Below are positions 1-10,135 of a stretch of DNA of 27,428 nt, one piece after another. This DNA is from an uncultured Collinsella sp. (GTDB lineage: Bacteria; Actinomycetota; Coriobacteriia; Coriobacteriales; Coriobacteriaceae), in NCBI GenBank assembly GCA_900542325.1, contig UQMY01000032.1, forward strand, positions 1-27,428, in the 5' to 3' direction. Both the position numbers and the translations under genes were made by a program. Positions within the stretch are counted from its first letter, which is position 1, and each line of letters opens with the position of its first letter. Under the pieces are notes generated by a model, which was not told the origin of the DNA, searched no databases, and was given only the letters and a program-made list of their open reading frames with translations.

Positions 1-45
1 GTACCGCCTCGCGGTGACATCGTTTTTATGTCAACCTTGGTCTAA

Positions 46-1362
46 CAGAGCCAAATCTTTAGCCTACGCACCGTTGAGGACACGCTGCGTATTCACAGCT
101 ATGTTCGAGAGCGGCGACCGAGCAGTGCCGTCGTGATCGGCGGCGGCTTCATTGGCGTCGAGACGGCGGAGAATCTGTGTGAGCTGGGGCTCCAGGTGAC
201 CCTTCTGCAGCGTCCCGTCCAGCTTATGAACAACCTGGATTACGACATGGCGACCCTTTTGCATACCGAGGTGCGTGAGCACGGTATCGATCTGCGCCTC
301 AAGGCCGATGTGACAGGTTTTGAGGAAGTTGATGGCCGCGTTGTCACCCATGTTGCGGGCGATGACCCTATCGGAGCCGATATGGTGCTGCTTGCCATTG
401 GCGTGGCACCTGAGAGCCATCTGGCGCAAGAGGCGGGGCTCGAACTGGGCATCAAGGGGGCTATTGTGGTCAACGACCGCATGGAGACCTCTGCTGCCGA
501 CGTGTATGCCGTGGGCGATGCCGTGCAGGTCACGCATCAGGTGACCGGCGAGGACGCGGTCATTTCGCTCGCCGGCCCCGCCAACAAGCAGGGGCGTGTC
601 GTCGCCGATGTCATAGCTGGCATGGACAGCTGCTACCTCGGATCGTTGGGCTCATCGGTTATCAAGGTATTCGACTTGACGGCGGCAAGCACGGGACTAT
701 CCGAAAAGGCAGCACACGCGGCGGGAATTGACTGCGACAGCGTGGTCCTGTCGCCCGGTTCGCATGCGGGTTATTATCCGGGTGCAACGCCCATGACCAT
801 GAAGGTTGTCTTCGAGAAGCAGGGATTGCGCCTGCTGGGTGCGCAAATCGTGGGCATCGATGGTGTGGACAAGCGTATCGACGTCCTGGCGACTGCCATC
901 CAGGCAGGCATGCGCGGCGATAGGCTTAAGGATTTGGACCTAGCATACGCGCCGCCGTATTCATCGGCGAAGGATCCCGTCAATATGGCGGGCTTTATGA
1001 TCGAGAACCTCAATCGCGGCATACTGGCGCAGTGGCATTGGGAGGATGAGCCCAACTTGCCACGCGATGGCAGCGTGCAGCTGCTCGATGTTCGTACGGA
1101 AGGGGAGTATGAGCGCGGGCATATCGATGGTTTCGTAAACATTCCCGTCGATGATCTGCGCAATCGCCTGGGCGAGCTCGACCGGGCCAAGCCGGTTTAC
1201 GTGATTTGCCAGAGCGGCATTCGCAGCTACATTGCTTGCCGCATTTTGGCGCAGCATGGCTTTGAGTGCTTTAACTTCTCGGGCGGCTATCGCTTCTTTG
1301 CAGCCGTGACTGAGGCTCGCCGCGGCAGCGCTAACGTTATGCCGTGCGGGCTCGAAAAGTAG
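46..1362 (+). CDS. CoA-disulfide-reductase-like FAD/NAD(P) oxidoreductase with C-terminal rhodanese domain (5' part missing or frameshifted)
   Basis: Flavin-dependent pyridine nucleotide-disulfide oxidoreductase of the CoADR/NADH-oxidase type, a family that reduces CoA disulfide or persulfides with NAD(P)H. The middle NAD(P)-binding domain starts near base 133 with GGGFIGVE. The FAD-binding motif AVGDAVQ lies around 505-530, followed by the dimerisation domain. A rhodanese domain (about 1060-1330) carries CQSGIRS, with its putative catalytic Cys at 1207-1209. The GTG at 133 lies inside the Rossmann motif, so it cannot be the natural start; homology-like sequence (SLRTVEDT) continues in frame back to about base 58. 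An in-frame TAA stands at 43-45, while the alternative frame just upstream reads GLTEPNL, which would join well onto FSLRTV. This suggests a frameshift near base 57 or a sequencing error. The N-terminal FAD domain and its active-site Cys are outside the window. Family confident; intactness unknown. Confidence 0.8.
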   Translation, partial: QSQIFSLRTVEDTLRIHSYVRERRPSSAVVIGGGFIGVETAENLCELGLQVTLLQRPVQLMNNLDYDMATLLHTEVREHGIDLRLKADVTGFEEVDGRVVTHVAGDDPIGADMVLLAIGVAPESHLAQEAGLELGIKGAIVVNDRMETSAADVYAVGDAVQVTHQVTGEDAVISLAGPANKQGRVVADVIAGMDSCYLGSLGSSVIKVFDLTAASTGLSEKAAHAAGIDCDSVVLSPGSHAGYYPGATPMTMKVVFEKQGLRLLGAQIVGIDGVDKRIDVLATAIQAGMRGDRLKDLDLAYAPPYSSAKDPVNMAGFMIENLNRGILAQWHWEDEPNLPRDGSVQLLDVRTEGEYERGHIDGFVNIPVDDLRNRLGELDRAKPVYVICQSGIRSYIACRILAQHGFECFNFSGGYRFFAAVTEARRGSANVMPCGLEK

Positions 1363-1372
1363 CGCGCATTGG

Positions 1373-1405
1373 AATGTGACAAAGTGACAGCCTCTTTGTC
1401 GCATC
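1373..1405. repeat. Imperfect palindrome, GTGACAAAG type
   Basis: Arms AATGTGACAAAG (1373-1384) and CTTTGTCGCATC (1394-1405) match at 10 of 12 positions around a 9-nt loop. It sits just after the flavoprotein stop and is a degenerate relative of the perfect palindrome at 4804-4836 on the other side of the ABC transporter gene. There is no U-tract, so it is more like a dispersed palindromic repeat than a standard terminator. Confidence 0.65.
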
Positions 1406-1550
1406 GGGGATGTTATACGCGGGATGGTGCGCCATGCGGCGTGCTGTCCCGTTTTTTTTGTTCGCTACATTCCTTACTGGTACCGGCAGAAAAGCTGATA
1501 GAGTAGGTCAAACGTGTCGAACGCGAACGGCGGGGGAGAGGTTGCCGTCC

Positions 1551-4803
<3,253 letters not shown>

Positions 4804-4805
<2 letters not shown>

Positions 4806-4836
4806 TGTGACAAAGGGACTGTTCCTTTGTCACATT
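4804..4836. repeat. Perfect 13-bp palindrome, GTGACAAAGG type
   Basis: Arms AATGTGACAAAGG (4804-4816) and CCTTTGTCACATT (4824-4836) are perfect inverted copies around a 7-nt loop containing GGAC. The left arm overlaps the TAA of the ABC transporter, and the element ends 13 bases before the dus start. It may fold as a hairpin and weaken read-through, but without a clear U-tract on the coding strand. It is the best-preserved member of the type also seen at 1373-1405. Confidence 0.8.
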
Positions 4837-4849
4837 GATTTGAGAATGG

Positions 4850-5809
4850 ATGTTGATGTATTTATCGCTGGCCCCTATGGAGGGCATTACCGGGCATGTG
4901 TTCCGTCGCGTGCATGCGGAGTGCTTCGGCGCGCTCGATTGTTATTACACGCCGTTTTTGCCGCCGCCGCGGGTGGGCAATCGCTTTGGCGGCAAGGCGT
5001 TTAAAGAGATCGACCCTGCTAATAACCAGGGACTTAACGTGGTGCCCCAGCTGATGTCCAAGAATGCGGACGAGTTTGTGTGGGCGGCACAGGTGCTTGC
5101 CGATATGGGCTACCGCGAGGTCAACCTCAACCTTGGCTGCCCCTCGGGTACGGTTGTCGCCAAAGGAAAGGGTTCGGGCTTTCTGCGCAACCTGGATGAG
5201 CTCGAGGTGTTCTTGAGCGACGTGTGCGAACGCTCGCCCTTGCCGGTGTCGGTCAAGACCAGACTGGGGCTCGAATGCGATGACGAGTACGAGCGCGTGC
5301 TCGACCTCTATTGCCGAATGCCGCTGGCGGAGTTGATCGTGCATCCGCGCGTGCAAAAGGACCGTTATACGGGCTCACCGCGCAAAGAGTTTTACGGCGA
5401 GACGCTGGAACGGGCGCCGTTCCCCGTGGCCTATAACGGCGACATCTTTGATCTTGAGGACATGGATGCGCTGGTGAAGGCCTATCCCGGAACACGTCAC
5501 GTAATGTTGGGGCGCGGCTTGCTTGCGAATCCCGCGCTGGCTCGCATGGTTAAGGGCGACCCTGCCGCTACCGCCGCTGAGCTGCAACGCTTCCATGACA
5601 TGCTGTTTGCGGCCTATGCGGACGAGATTGGGGGCAACGCGGTCTTTCGCATGAAGGAGTGGTGGTTCTACGCCAAATGCGCCTTCGCCGATCCCGCGAC
5701 CGTTCACAAGCTCGTACGCAAGACCAAAAAGGTCGATGAATACCGTGCCGCCGTCGAGCGTGTCTTTCGCGAGCAGCCACTTGCGCCCATCGCCCGCTTT
5801 TGTGGCTAA
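4850..5809 (+). CDS. dus: tRNA-dihydrouridine synthase family protein
   Basis: A 319-residue FMN-dependent TIM-barrel enzyme that reduces uridine to dihydrouridine in tRNA using NADPH. Visible family landmarks are LAPMEGIT at the N-terminus (FMN-binding strand), NLGCPSG with the putative catalytic Cys97, VSVKTRLGL, the IVHPRVQ strand, YNGDIFD and MLGRGLLANP (phosphate-binding end of the barrel). The length fits the family. NLGCPSGTV replaces the commoner NxGCPxxKV, which suggests a divergent Dus clade, so I do not assign A, B or C. Start alternatives are ATG 4850 and ATG 4856, both with a weak ribosome site. It stands alone between two palindromic repeats and is convergent with the glutaredoxin. 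Confidence 0.9.
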   Translation: MLMYLSLAPMEGITGHVFRRVHAECFGALDCYYTPFLPPPRVGNRFGGKAFKEIDPANNQGLNVVPQLMSKNADEFVWAAQVLADMGYREVNLNLGCPSGTVVAKGKGSGFLRNLDELEVFLSDVCERSPLPVSVKTRLGLECDDEYERVLDLYCRMPLAELIVHPRVQKDRYTGSPRKEFYGETLERAPFPVAYNGDIFDLEDMDALVKAYPGTRHVMLGRGLLANPALARMVKGDPAATAAELQRFHDMLFAAYADEIGGNAVFRMKEWWFYAKCAFADPATVHKLVRKTKKVDEYRAAVERVFREQPLAPIARFCG

Positions 5810-5810
5810 A

Positions 5811-5841
5811 TGATCCCTTGGGGACGGAGAAGAACGGATCG
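5811..5841. repeat. REP-like imperfect palindrome with GGGGACGG core
   Basis: Begins two bases after the dus stop. The ends GATCC (5812-5816) and GGATC (5836-5840) are inverted, and the interior has TTGGGGACGG. The GGGGACG core recurs at 10016-10023 and, inverted, at 10050-10057 and 23847-23853, suggesting one dispersed repeat family. Confidence 0.45.
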
Positions 5842-5867
5842 CCTGTGCTGGGCCCATGCAAAAAGCT

Positions 5868-5920
5868 GTACGCCAGCATCCAAAGATGTCGAAAAATGTC
5901 GACTTTGGATGCTGGTGTAC
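5868..5920. repeat. Long stem-loop between convergent genes
   Basis: Arms GTACGCCAGCATCCAAAG (5868-5885) and CTTTGGATGCTGGTGTAC (5903-5920) pair at 17 of 18 positions around a 17-nt loop. The loop itself contains two copies of ATGTCGA. It lies between the 3' ends of dus (+) and the glutaredoxin (-). It could stop transcription from both sides, though no run of T follows either arm; a MITE- or REP-like element is equally possible. No convincing gene lies in 5810-5968. Confidence 0.75.
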
Positions 5921-5968
5921 ATGTTTGGGTCGTATGGGTTGGGGCCCTGGACGGACAGAGCGTGCGTA

Positions 5969-6214
5969 CTAGAGCAGGTTTTCCTGCACCCACGCGATGA
6001 TGTCGCTCGATTCGTAGAGTGGTTTGCCGTCGATGAACAGGCAGGGAACCTGGCGTTTTCCGCCGACGGCGATGAGTGTCTGTTCGGCATCGGAATCGGT
6101 CGAGATATTGCGCTCGGGAATGGTCACGCCGTTATCGGCCAAAAAGTGCTTGACCTTTAAGCAATACGGGCAGCCGGTCATAACGTACAGCGCGAGCTCG
6201 TGATTAGTAGCCAT
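5969..6214 (-). CDS. Glutaredoxin-like protein
   Basis: An 81-residue thioredoxin-fold protein that exchanges dithiols and disulfides. The redox motif CPYC is at residues 15-18 after the first strand, and QVPCLFIDG carries the cis-Pro loop that binds glutathione or substrate in glutaredoxins. Length is typical of GrxC or NrdH-type proteins. I chose ATG 6214 (MATNHEL) because GGAG stands just upstream; a frame from 6253 adds 13 non-conserved residues. It begins 51 bases after the XRE/TipAS regulator on the same strand, so co-transcription is likely and would link a redox function to that regulator. Confidence 0.88.
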   Translation of the reverse strand: MATNHELALYVMTGCPYCLKVKHFLADNGVTIPERNISTDSDAEQTLIAVGGKRQVPCLFIDGKPLYESSDIIAWVQENLL

Positions 6215-6265
6215 AGGTCTCCAATCGGTTGAGGTTTTGATTGAAATACCCAAAGCCGCCGCGGT

Positions 6266-7093
6266 CTATGCGCGCGTCAACGAAGACTCGATGGCCTGGA
6301 CCAGAAACGCCGTGGCTCCGGTGGCGCAGGGCTTGTCGTAGTAGTCAACAAAGCGCTGGTCGGCAAGATAACCGTGGGCGAGGCCCAGGTACGCCTCGTC
6401 TTGGGGCTCGCATCCCCAGTTGAGAGCAATCCAGCGACGATGCATCGCGACAAGCTTACGAGCCTCGTTGCTCTCTGGGTCGCCAATGCCCATGGCAATC
6501 GAGAGCTGGCCCAGAATAGCGCGTTCAAGTTCCTTCATGTCGTTCCATGTCTCGGGGTCCATGTCCAGCAGCGCCTCGTTTGCTGCATCGATAGCCTCAT
6601 CGCCATAGCGCGCCCGCGCTTCGGCGCCGTAGCGCTCCTCGTTTTCCTGCACGGTGTGCCAGCGCTCCAGTTGCGGCAGGACGGCGCCCATGAGCGAGAC
6701 GGCTTCGTCGAGCGACATGCCGGTGTTTTGCGCCAGCCGCGGGGCACAATCCTCGATCATTGCCTCCATGGTGGTGTCGTAGGTGTACTGGCCATGGTCG
6801 TAGCACCACTTGCAGTAATGGTCGGTCGCGGTACCCGCAGCATCGGTGCCGCAGTCGTCGGGCGTGAGTATCATGCCGCAGCTCTGGCAATAGTGCTCGG
6901 GCATTTCAAGCAGATGAGACAGTGGCTCGCCGGTCACGGCGGCGATGAGCTTCATCATGTCGATGCCCGGTATGACCTCGCCACGCTCCCAACGGCTGAC
7001 GGCTTGGCGTGTGACGAAGAGCTTGGCGGCGAGCTGCTCCTGGGTAAGGTGATGGGCGCGACGGACGGCGATGAGCTTTTCTGCAAAGGCCAT
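6266..7093 (-). CDS. XRE-family regulator with zinc ribbon and TipAS-type ligand domain
   Basis: A 275-residue, three-part protein. Residues 7-62 are an XRE/Cro helix-turn-helix (LTQEQLAAKLFVTRQAVSRW). Residues 67-100 hold a zinc ribbon with CxxC pairs at Cys69/Cys72 and Cys94/Cys97. Residues about 150-270 match the all-helical TipAS domain: RYGDEA near 162-167, a central acidic helix, then LADQRFVDYYD and an end that reads ATAFLVQAI. TipAS in Streptomyces TipA binds thiopeptides, and related proteins bind other multicyclic drugs; there it is joined to a MerR domain, not XRE. The start has AGAAAGGAG at good spacing. The gene is divergent from trmO and followed by the glutaredoxin. Role in drug or stress sensing is inferred. 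Confidence 0.85.
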   Translation of the reverse strand: MAFAEKLIAVRRAHHLTQEQLAAKLFVTRQAVSRWERGEVIPGIDMMKLIAAVTGEPLSHLLEMPEHYCQSCGMILTPDDCGTDAAGTATDHYCKWCYDHGQYTYDTTMEAMIEDCAPRLAQNTGMSLDEAVSLMGAVLPQLERWHTVQENEERYGAEARARYGDEAIDAANEALLDMDPETWNDMKELERAILGQLSIAMGIGDPESNEARKLVAMHRRWIALNWGCEPQDEAYLGLAHGYLADQRFVDYYDKPCATGATAFLVQAIESSLTRA

Positions 7094-7123
7094 AGCGGCT
7101 CCTTTCTGCTGGTTGATGGCTTA

Positions 7124-7167
7124 AGCATACGCGGCAGCAGGTGCCCTTCCAAGCAACCGTTGGTTGC
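7124..7167 (-). promoter_or_regulatory. Promoter of the XRE/TipAS gene with adjacent inverted repeat
   Basis: On the minus strand, -35 TTGGAA (7147-7152) and -10 TATGCT (7124-7129) are 17 bp apart. Directly upstream of the -35 box lies the inverted repeat GCAACC-GTT-GGTTGC (7153-7167). An XRE protein acting on its own promoter would need such a site, but binding is a guess. Confidence 0.5.
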
Positions 7168-7221
7168 ACGACGGAGGACCGCGGCGAAGAATTGCGCGCA
7201 ACGCCCCACGCCTCCATGCCG

Positions 7222-7227
7222 TACAAT
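7222..7227 (+). promoter_or_regulatory. -10 box TACAAT of trmO
   Basis: TACAAT ends 7 bases before ATG 7235, so the transcript would start at or next to the start codon. With no Shine-Dalgarno visible, trmO may be translated from a leaderless mRNA. No good -35 box is visible at 17 bp. Confidence 0.5.
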
Positions 7228-7234
7228 GACCGGC

Positions 7235-7972
7235 ATGGAACCTATCGCACACATACATACCGACCTGCCGCAGAAGTTCGGCATTCCGCGCAACAGCTTT
7301 TTGGCGCCCCATCTTGAGGGGCGCATTGTCTTTGAGCCGGAATATGCTTCCAGCGCGTCAGTTGAGGGTCTGGACTCCTTCTCTCACCTGTGGCTGCTCT
7401 GGCGCTTTGAAAACGGAACGCCCGGCGGCACGGCCGAAGACATCGCCGTCGATGCCAAGACGCAGGACAGGTCCGGCACCAATGCCAAGTGGTCGAAAAC
7501 TGTGCGCCCGCCGCGTCTGGGCGGAGCCGAGCGCGTGGGCGTCTTTGCCACGCGCAGCCCGTTTCGCCCCAATCCTATCGGACTTACCTGCGTAAGGCTC
7601 GATCACGTTGAGCTCACCGACGATGGCCCCATCATCCATGTGCTGGGGGCCGATCTGCGCGACGGCACGCCCATCTACGACATTAAGCCCTACATTCCGT
7701 TTGCGGACTGTCACCCGGATGCGACCGGCGGCTGGATTGAGGATGCTCCGTGGCAAGAGCTCGACATCGAGTTCCCGCAGACGCTGCAGGATATGGTCCC
7801 GCCCACAAAGCTCCCCGGCCTGGTCGAGGTCCTGCGCCAAGACCCGCGCCGCGCAGGCAGCAAGCACGAGCCGAACCGCGTCTATCATCTGGCCTTCGCC
7901 GGGCTCGACATATCTTTTACGGTCGACGAAACCCAGCTAACCGTAGTTGCCGTCAACGACGCGCAAGACTAA
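7235..7972 (+). CDS. trmO: TsaA/TrmO-type tRNA (N6-threonylcarbamoyladenosine) N6-methyltransferase
   Basis: A 245-residue member of the TsaA/TrmO (VirR/YaeB) family, SAM-dependent enzymes with a single-sheeted beta-barrel that methylate t6A37 in certain tRNAs. Family features seen: SFLAPHLEGRIVF near the N-terminus, SHLWLLWRFE, the strongly conserved VGVFATRSPFRPNPIGL block, and DGTPIYDIKPYIPFAD. A C-terminal part of about 90 residues completes the usual length. Two in-frame ATGs, 7226 and 7235, are possible; 7226 overlaps the TACAAT box, so 7235 is preferred. Divergent from the XRE/TipAS gene, and 112 bases ahead of the aminotransferase, which has its own -10 box. Confidence 0.9.
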   Translation: MEPIAHIHTDLPQKFGIPRNSFLAPHLEGRIVFEPEYASSASVEGLDSFSHLWLLWRFENGTPGGTAEDIAVDAKTQDRSGTNAKWSKTVRPPRLGGAERVGVFATRSPFRPNPIGLTCVRLDHVELTDDGPIIHVLGADLRDGTPIYDIKPYIPFADCHPDATGGWIEDAPWQELDIEFPQTLQDMVPPTKLPGLVEVLRQDPRRAGSKHEPNRVYHLAFAGLDISFTVDETQLTVVAVNDAQD

Positions 7973-8038
7973 CCTGCCATTCGTCTGCACCCGTCAAATT
8001 AAGCGCCAAACCCCGCGCCAAAACCGCCCACGCTGGTG

Positions 8039-8044
8039 GACAAT
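8039..8044 (+). promoter_or_regulatory. -10 box GACAAT of the aminotransferase
   Basis: GACAAT stands 40 bases before ATG 8085, leaving a short leader that carries CGGGAG as ribosome site. The same box recurs before several genes of this window. Confidence 0.4.
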
Positions 8045-8084
8045 AGCGCCTATCGAAACAGTCTACTTTGCACGGGAGTCCAGC

Positions 8085-9296
8085 ATGAAATACGACTTCA
8101 CTTCAATCATCGACCGCCACGGCATGGACTCCATCGCCGCTGACTCTTGGGGCGAGATCCCCGGCATGGCTCCGAACGCGCCTGACGAGGGCTTCGACCG
8201 CATTCCCATGTGGGTGGCCGACATGAACTTTGCCACGGTGCCTACGGTCCAGGAGCACATCATTCAGCGCGCTCAGCATCCCATGTTTGGCTACTTTAAC
8301 CCGCGCTCCGAGTATTTCGACCGCATCATCGAATGGCAGAGCCGCCGCAATGGCGTCGAGGGTCTGCGCCCTGAACATATCGGCTACGAAAACGGCGTGC
8401 TGGGCGGTGTCGTGTCGACGCTGCGTGCGTATGTTCAGCCAGGCGATGCGGTGCTGGTCCACAGCCCTACCTACATCGGCTTTACCAAGTCTATCGAAGC
8501 CGCGGGCTATCGCATTGTCCACAGCCCGCTTAAGCTCGACGACCAGGGTGTGTGGCGCATGGACTTTGAGGACATGGAGCGCAAGCTCGTCCAAAACCAT
8601 ATCCATGCCGCGGTGTTCTGCTCGCCGCATAACCCCTGCGGCCGCGTATGGGAGCGCGATGAGATTGAGCGCGCCATGGACATCTATCGCCGGCTCGATT
8701 GCGTGGTGATCTCGGACGAGATCTGGTCCGACATCATCATGCCCGGCCACAAGCATATCCCGACGCAGTCGGTGAGCGAGGATGCCCGCATGCGCACGGT
8801 CGCCCTCTATGCGCCGAGCAAGACGTTTAACCTGGCGGGCCTGGTCGGCAGCTACCACATCATCTATAACGAGACGCTGCGCGATCGCGTGTGCGCCGTG
8901 TCCAATATGACCCACTATAACGAGATGAATGTCCTTTCGATGCATGCGCTTATCGGCGCCTACCAGCCGCAGGGCTACGAGTGGGTCGATGAACTCAACG
9001 AGGTCATCGAGGGCAACATTGACTACTTCTGCGATTACGTGGACGAGCATTTTGAGGGCGTGTCCTATTCGCGCCCGCAGGGCACCTATATGGTGTTCCT
9101 AGACTGCACGGAGTGGTGCCGCGAGCATGGCCGCGATATTCAGTGGCTGCTCGATGAGGGCGCGCGTGTGGGCGTGGGCTATCAGGACGGCCGTCCGTTC
9201 CACGGATCTTGCCACATTCGCGTGAATCTAGCACTGCCGCTTTCGCGTGTAAGGGAGGCGTGCGACCGCTTGGACCGCTACGTTTTTGGGGTATAG
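8085..9296 (+). CDS. MalY/PatB-family PLP-dependent aminotransferase (cystathionine beta-lyase type)
   Basis: A 403-residue fold-type I PLP enzyme. MalY/PatB proteins cleave C-S bonds of cystathionine or cysteine and sometimes act as aminotransferases or regulators. Seen: RIPMWVADMNF near residue 43 (MalY/PatB hallmark), SPHNPCGRVW, VISDEIWSD (Asp that binds the pyridine nitrogen), YAPSKTFNLAG with the Schiff-base Lys246, and a C-terminal HIRVNLALP with the carboxylate-binding Arg. ATG 8085 is chosen for CGGGAG upstream and for the family N-terminus; the frame runs open upstream without conserved sequence. Substrate cannot be told from sequence. Confidence 0.92.
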   Translation: MKYDFTSIIDRHGMDSIAADSWGEIPGMAPNAPDEGFDRIPMWVADMNFATVPTVQEHIIQRAQHPMFGYFNPRSEYFDRIIEWQSRRNGVEGLRPEHIGYENGVLGGVVSTLRAYVQPGDAVLVHSPTYIGFTKSIEAAGYRIVHSPLKLDDQGVWRMDFEDMERKLVQNHIHAAVFCSPHNPCGRVWERDEIERAMDIYRRLDCVVISDEIWSDIIMPGHKHIPTQSVSEDARMRTVALYAPSKTFNLAGLVGSYHIIYNETLRDRVCAVSNMTHYNEMNVLSMHALIGAYQPQGYEWVDELNEVIEGNIDYFCDYVDEHFEGVSYSRPQGTYMVFLDCTEWCREHGRDIQWLLDEGARVGVGYQDGRPFHGSCHIRVNLALPLSRVREACDRLDRYVFGV

Positions 9297-9323
9297 GGGG
9301 CAAGCGATTCGGCCGCCGCGGTC

Positions 9324-9354
9324 TGCGCCCACGCCGTTAGCGTGCGTGGGCGCA
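9324..9354. terminator. GC-rich hairpin between convergent genes
   Basis: Perfect 11-bp arms TGCGCCCACGC (9324-9334) and GCGTGGGCGCA (9344-9354) with a 9-nt loop between the aminotransferase and the minus-strand PNPOx-like gene. There is no T run, so termination is inferred from position and stability. A short direct repeat (GGGCACAGA twice, from 9357) follows. Confidence 0.5.
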
Positions 9355-9401
9355 TAGGGCACAGAGGGCACAGAGGGCTGCGAGCACGTTTTCCGCGTTT
9401 G

Positions 9402-9881
9402 CTATTTTTCCTGAATCTGCTTGCCGCAAAGGTGCTCAACCGTAATTTCATACAGCTGGACGCCCCCTATGCTTTGTTTGATCTCCTCTTCGGCCTCCTC
9501 GGCGGAAGGGTAGTATTTGAGGGCGAGCTGGCGGATTGTATCTTCGACAAATGCCGGGTCATCGTTCACGAGGCGACAGCGGCCAAAAACCACGGTGCTC
9601 TGAACATAGGGTGCCCAGTCGTCATCCTTATACCAATCGTTGCCATAGACGGTAAAGCAGACTTTGTCGTTTCGTTTGAGTGCGTCGACCTTGTGTCCTG
9701 CCTTGGCACCATGAAAATAAATTTTGTCGTGCTCGGTGTCAAAGAAGTAATTGACGGGAATGGCATAGGGATAGCCATCGTCGCCGTTGACGGCAAAAAC
9801 GCCGCGCTTGCAATCGGCGAGCAGCTCTCGCGCCTGTTTATCGGTGATGGCGCGCTTTTTTCTGCGAAGAGGCCTAAACAT
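9402..9881 (-). CDS. Pyridoxamine 5'-phosphate oxidase-like FMN-binding protein (NimA-like)
   Basis: A 159-residue split beta-barrel flavoprotein. N-terminal FRPLRRKKRAI leads to ARELLADCKRGVFAVNGDDGYPYAIPVNY, the typical opening of the NimA/PNPOx-like group, followed by IYFHGAKAGHKVDAL and KVCFTVYG, which shape the FMN site. Such proteins bind FMN or F420 and include nitroimidazole-resistance reductases; the substrate here is unknown. ATG 9881 has AGGGAG eight bases upstream. It stands alone, convergent with the aminotransferase. Confidence 0.88.
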   Translation of the reverse strand: MFRPLRRKKRAITDKQARELLADCKRGVFAVNGDDGYPYAIPVNYFFDTEHDKIYFHGAKAGHKVDALKRNDKVCFTVYGNDWYKDDDWAPYVQSTVVFGRCRLVNDDPAFVEDTIRQLALKYYPSAEEAEEEIKQSIGGVQLYEITVEHLCGKQIQEK

Positions 9882-10015
9882 TGTGGACTCCCTTTCTTTT
9901 TGCGTGCTGCGGGCACGGCGGTGGGCGGTATGTCTATATCAAGATACTCGTTCGGGCCGTGAGACCTGTGGGGATGTCCTATTTGTCGCAGATTGAAACG
10001 TATGCCGTTTTGCCA

Positions 10016-10066
10016 CGGGGACGGTCCTTCATAACCCGCCGTTTAGAAGCGTCCCCGACGACTGGT
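10016..10066. repeat. Palindromic repeat with GGGGACG core, ahead of a promoter
   Basis: CGGGGACG (10016-10023) and CGTCCCCG (10050-10057) are perfect inverted copies. The right part continues as CGACTGGT (10059-10066). From 10050 to 10094 the sequence closely resembles 23847-23883 apart from an insertion of about 8 bp, so this is a second copy of the same promoter-linked element. Bases 9882-10135 hold no gene. Confidence 0.6.
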
Positions 10067-10088
10067 TCCGTTTGCGGGGAAGGCGTGG

Positions 10089-10094
10089 GACAAT
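10089..10094 (+). promoter_or_regulatory. -10 box GACAAT (extended TGn) of the K+ channel gene
   Basis: TGGGACAAT gives an extended -10 box 41 bases before ATG 10136. Compared with the related module at 23855-23883, an insertion of about 8 bp separates the box from the -35-like ACGACT, giving a 25-bp gap; a different -35 or reliance on the extended -10 is needed. Confidence 0.4.
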
Positions 10095-10135
10095 ACCGAG
10101 CGAATGTGATTGGGCGTCTGGGAAAAGGGGTCGCG

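Noticed and set aside
5800..6000. Short plus-strand frames between dus and the glutaredoxin
   Set aside because: They consist of the palindromic repeats and the glutaredoxin antisense, with no ribosome site.
9978..10003. Similarity of CTATTTGTCGCAGATTG to the array linker and arm
   Set aside because: Only the CTATTTGTC part matches well; the rest is near chance and no inverted partner exists.
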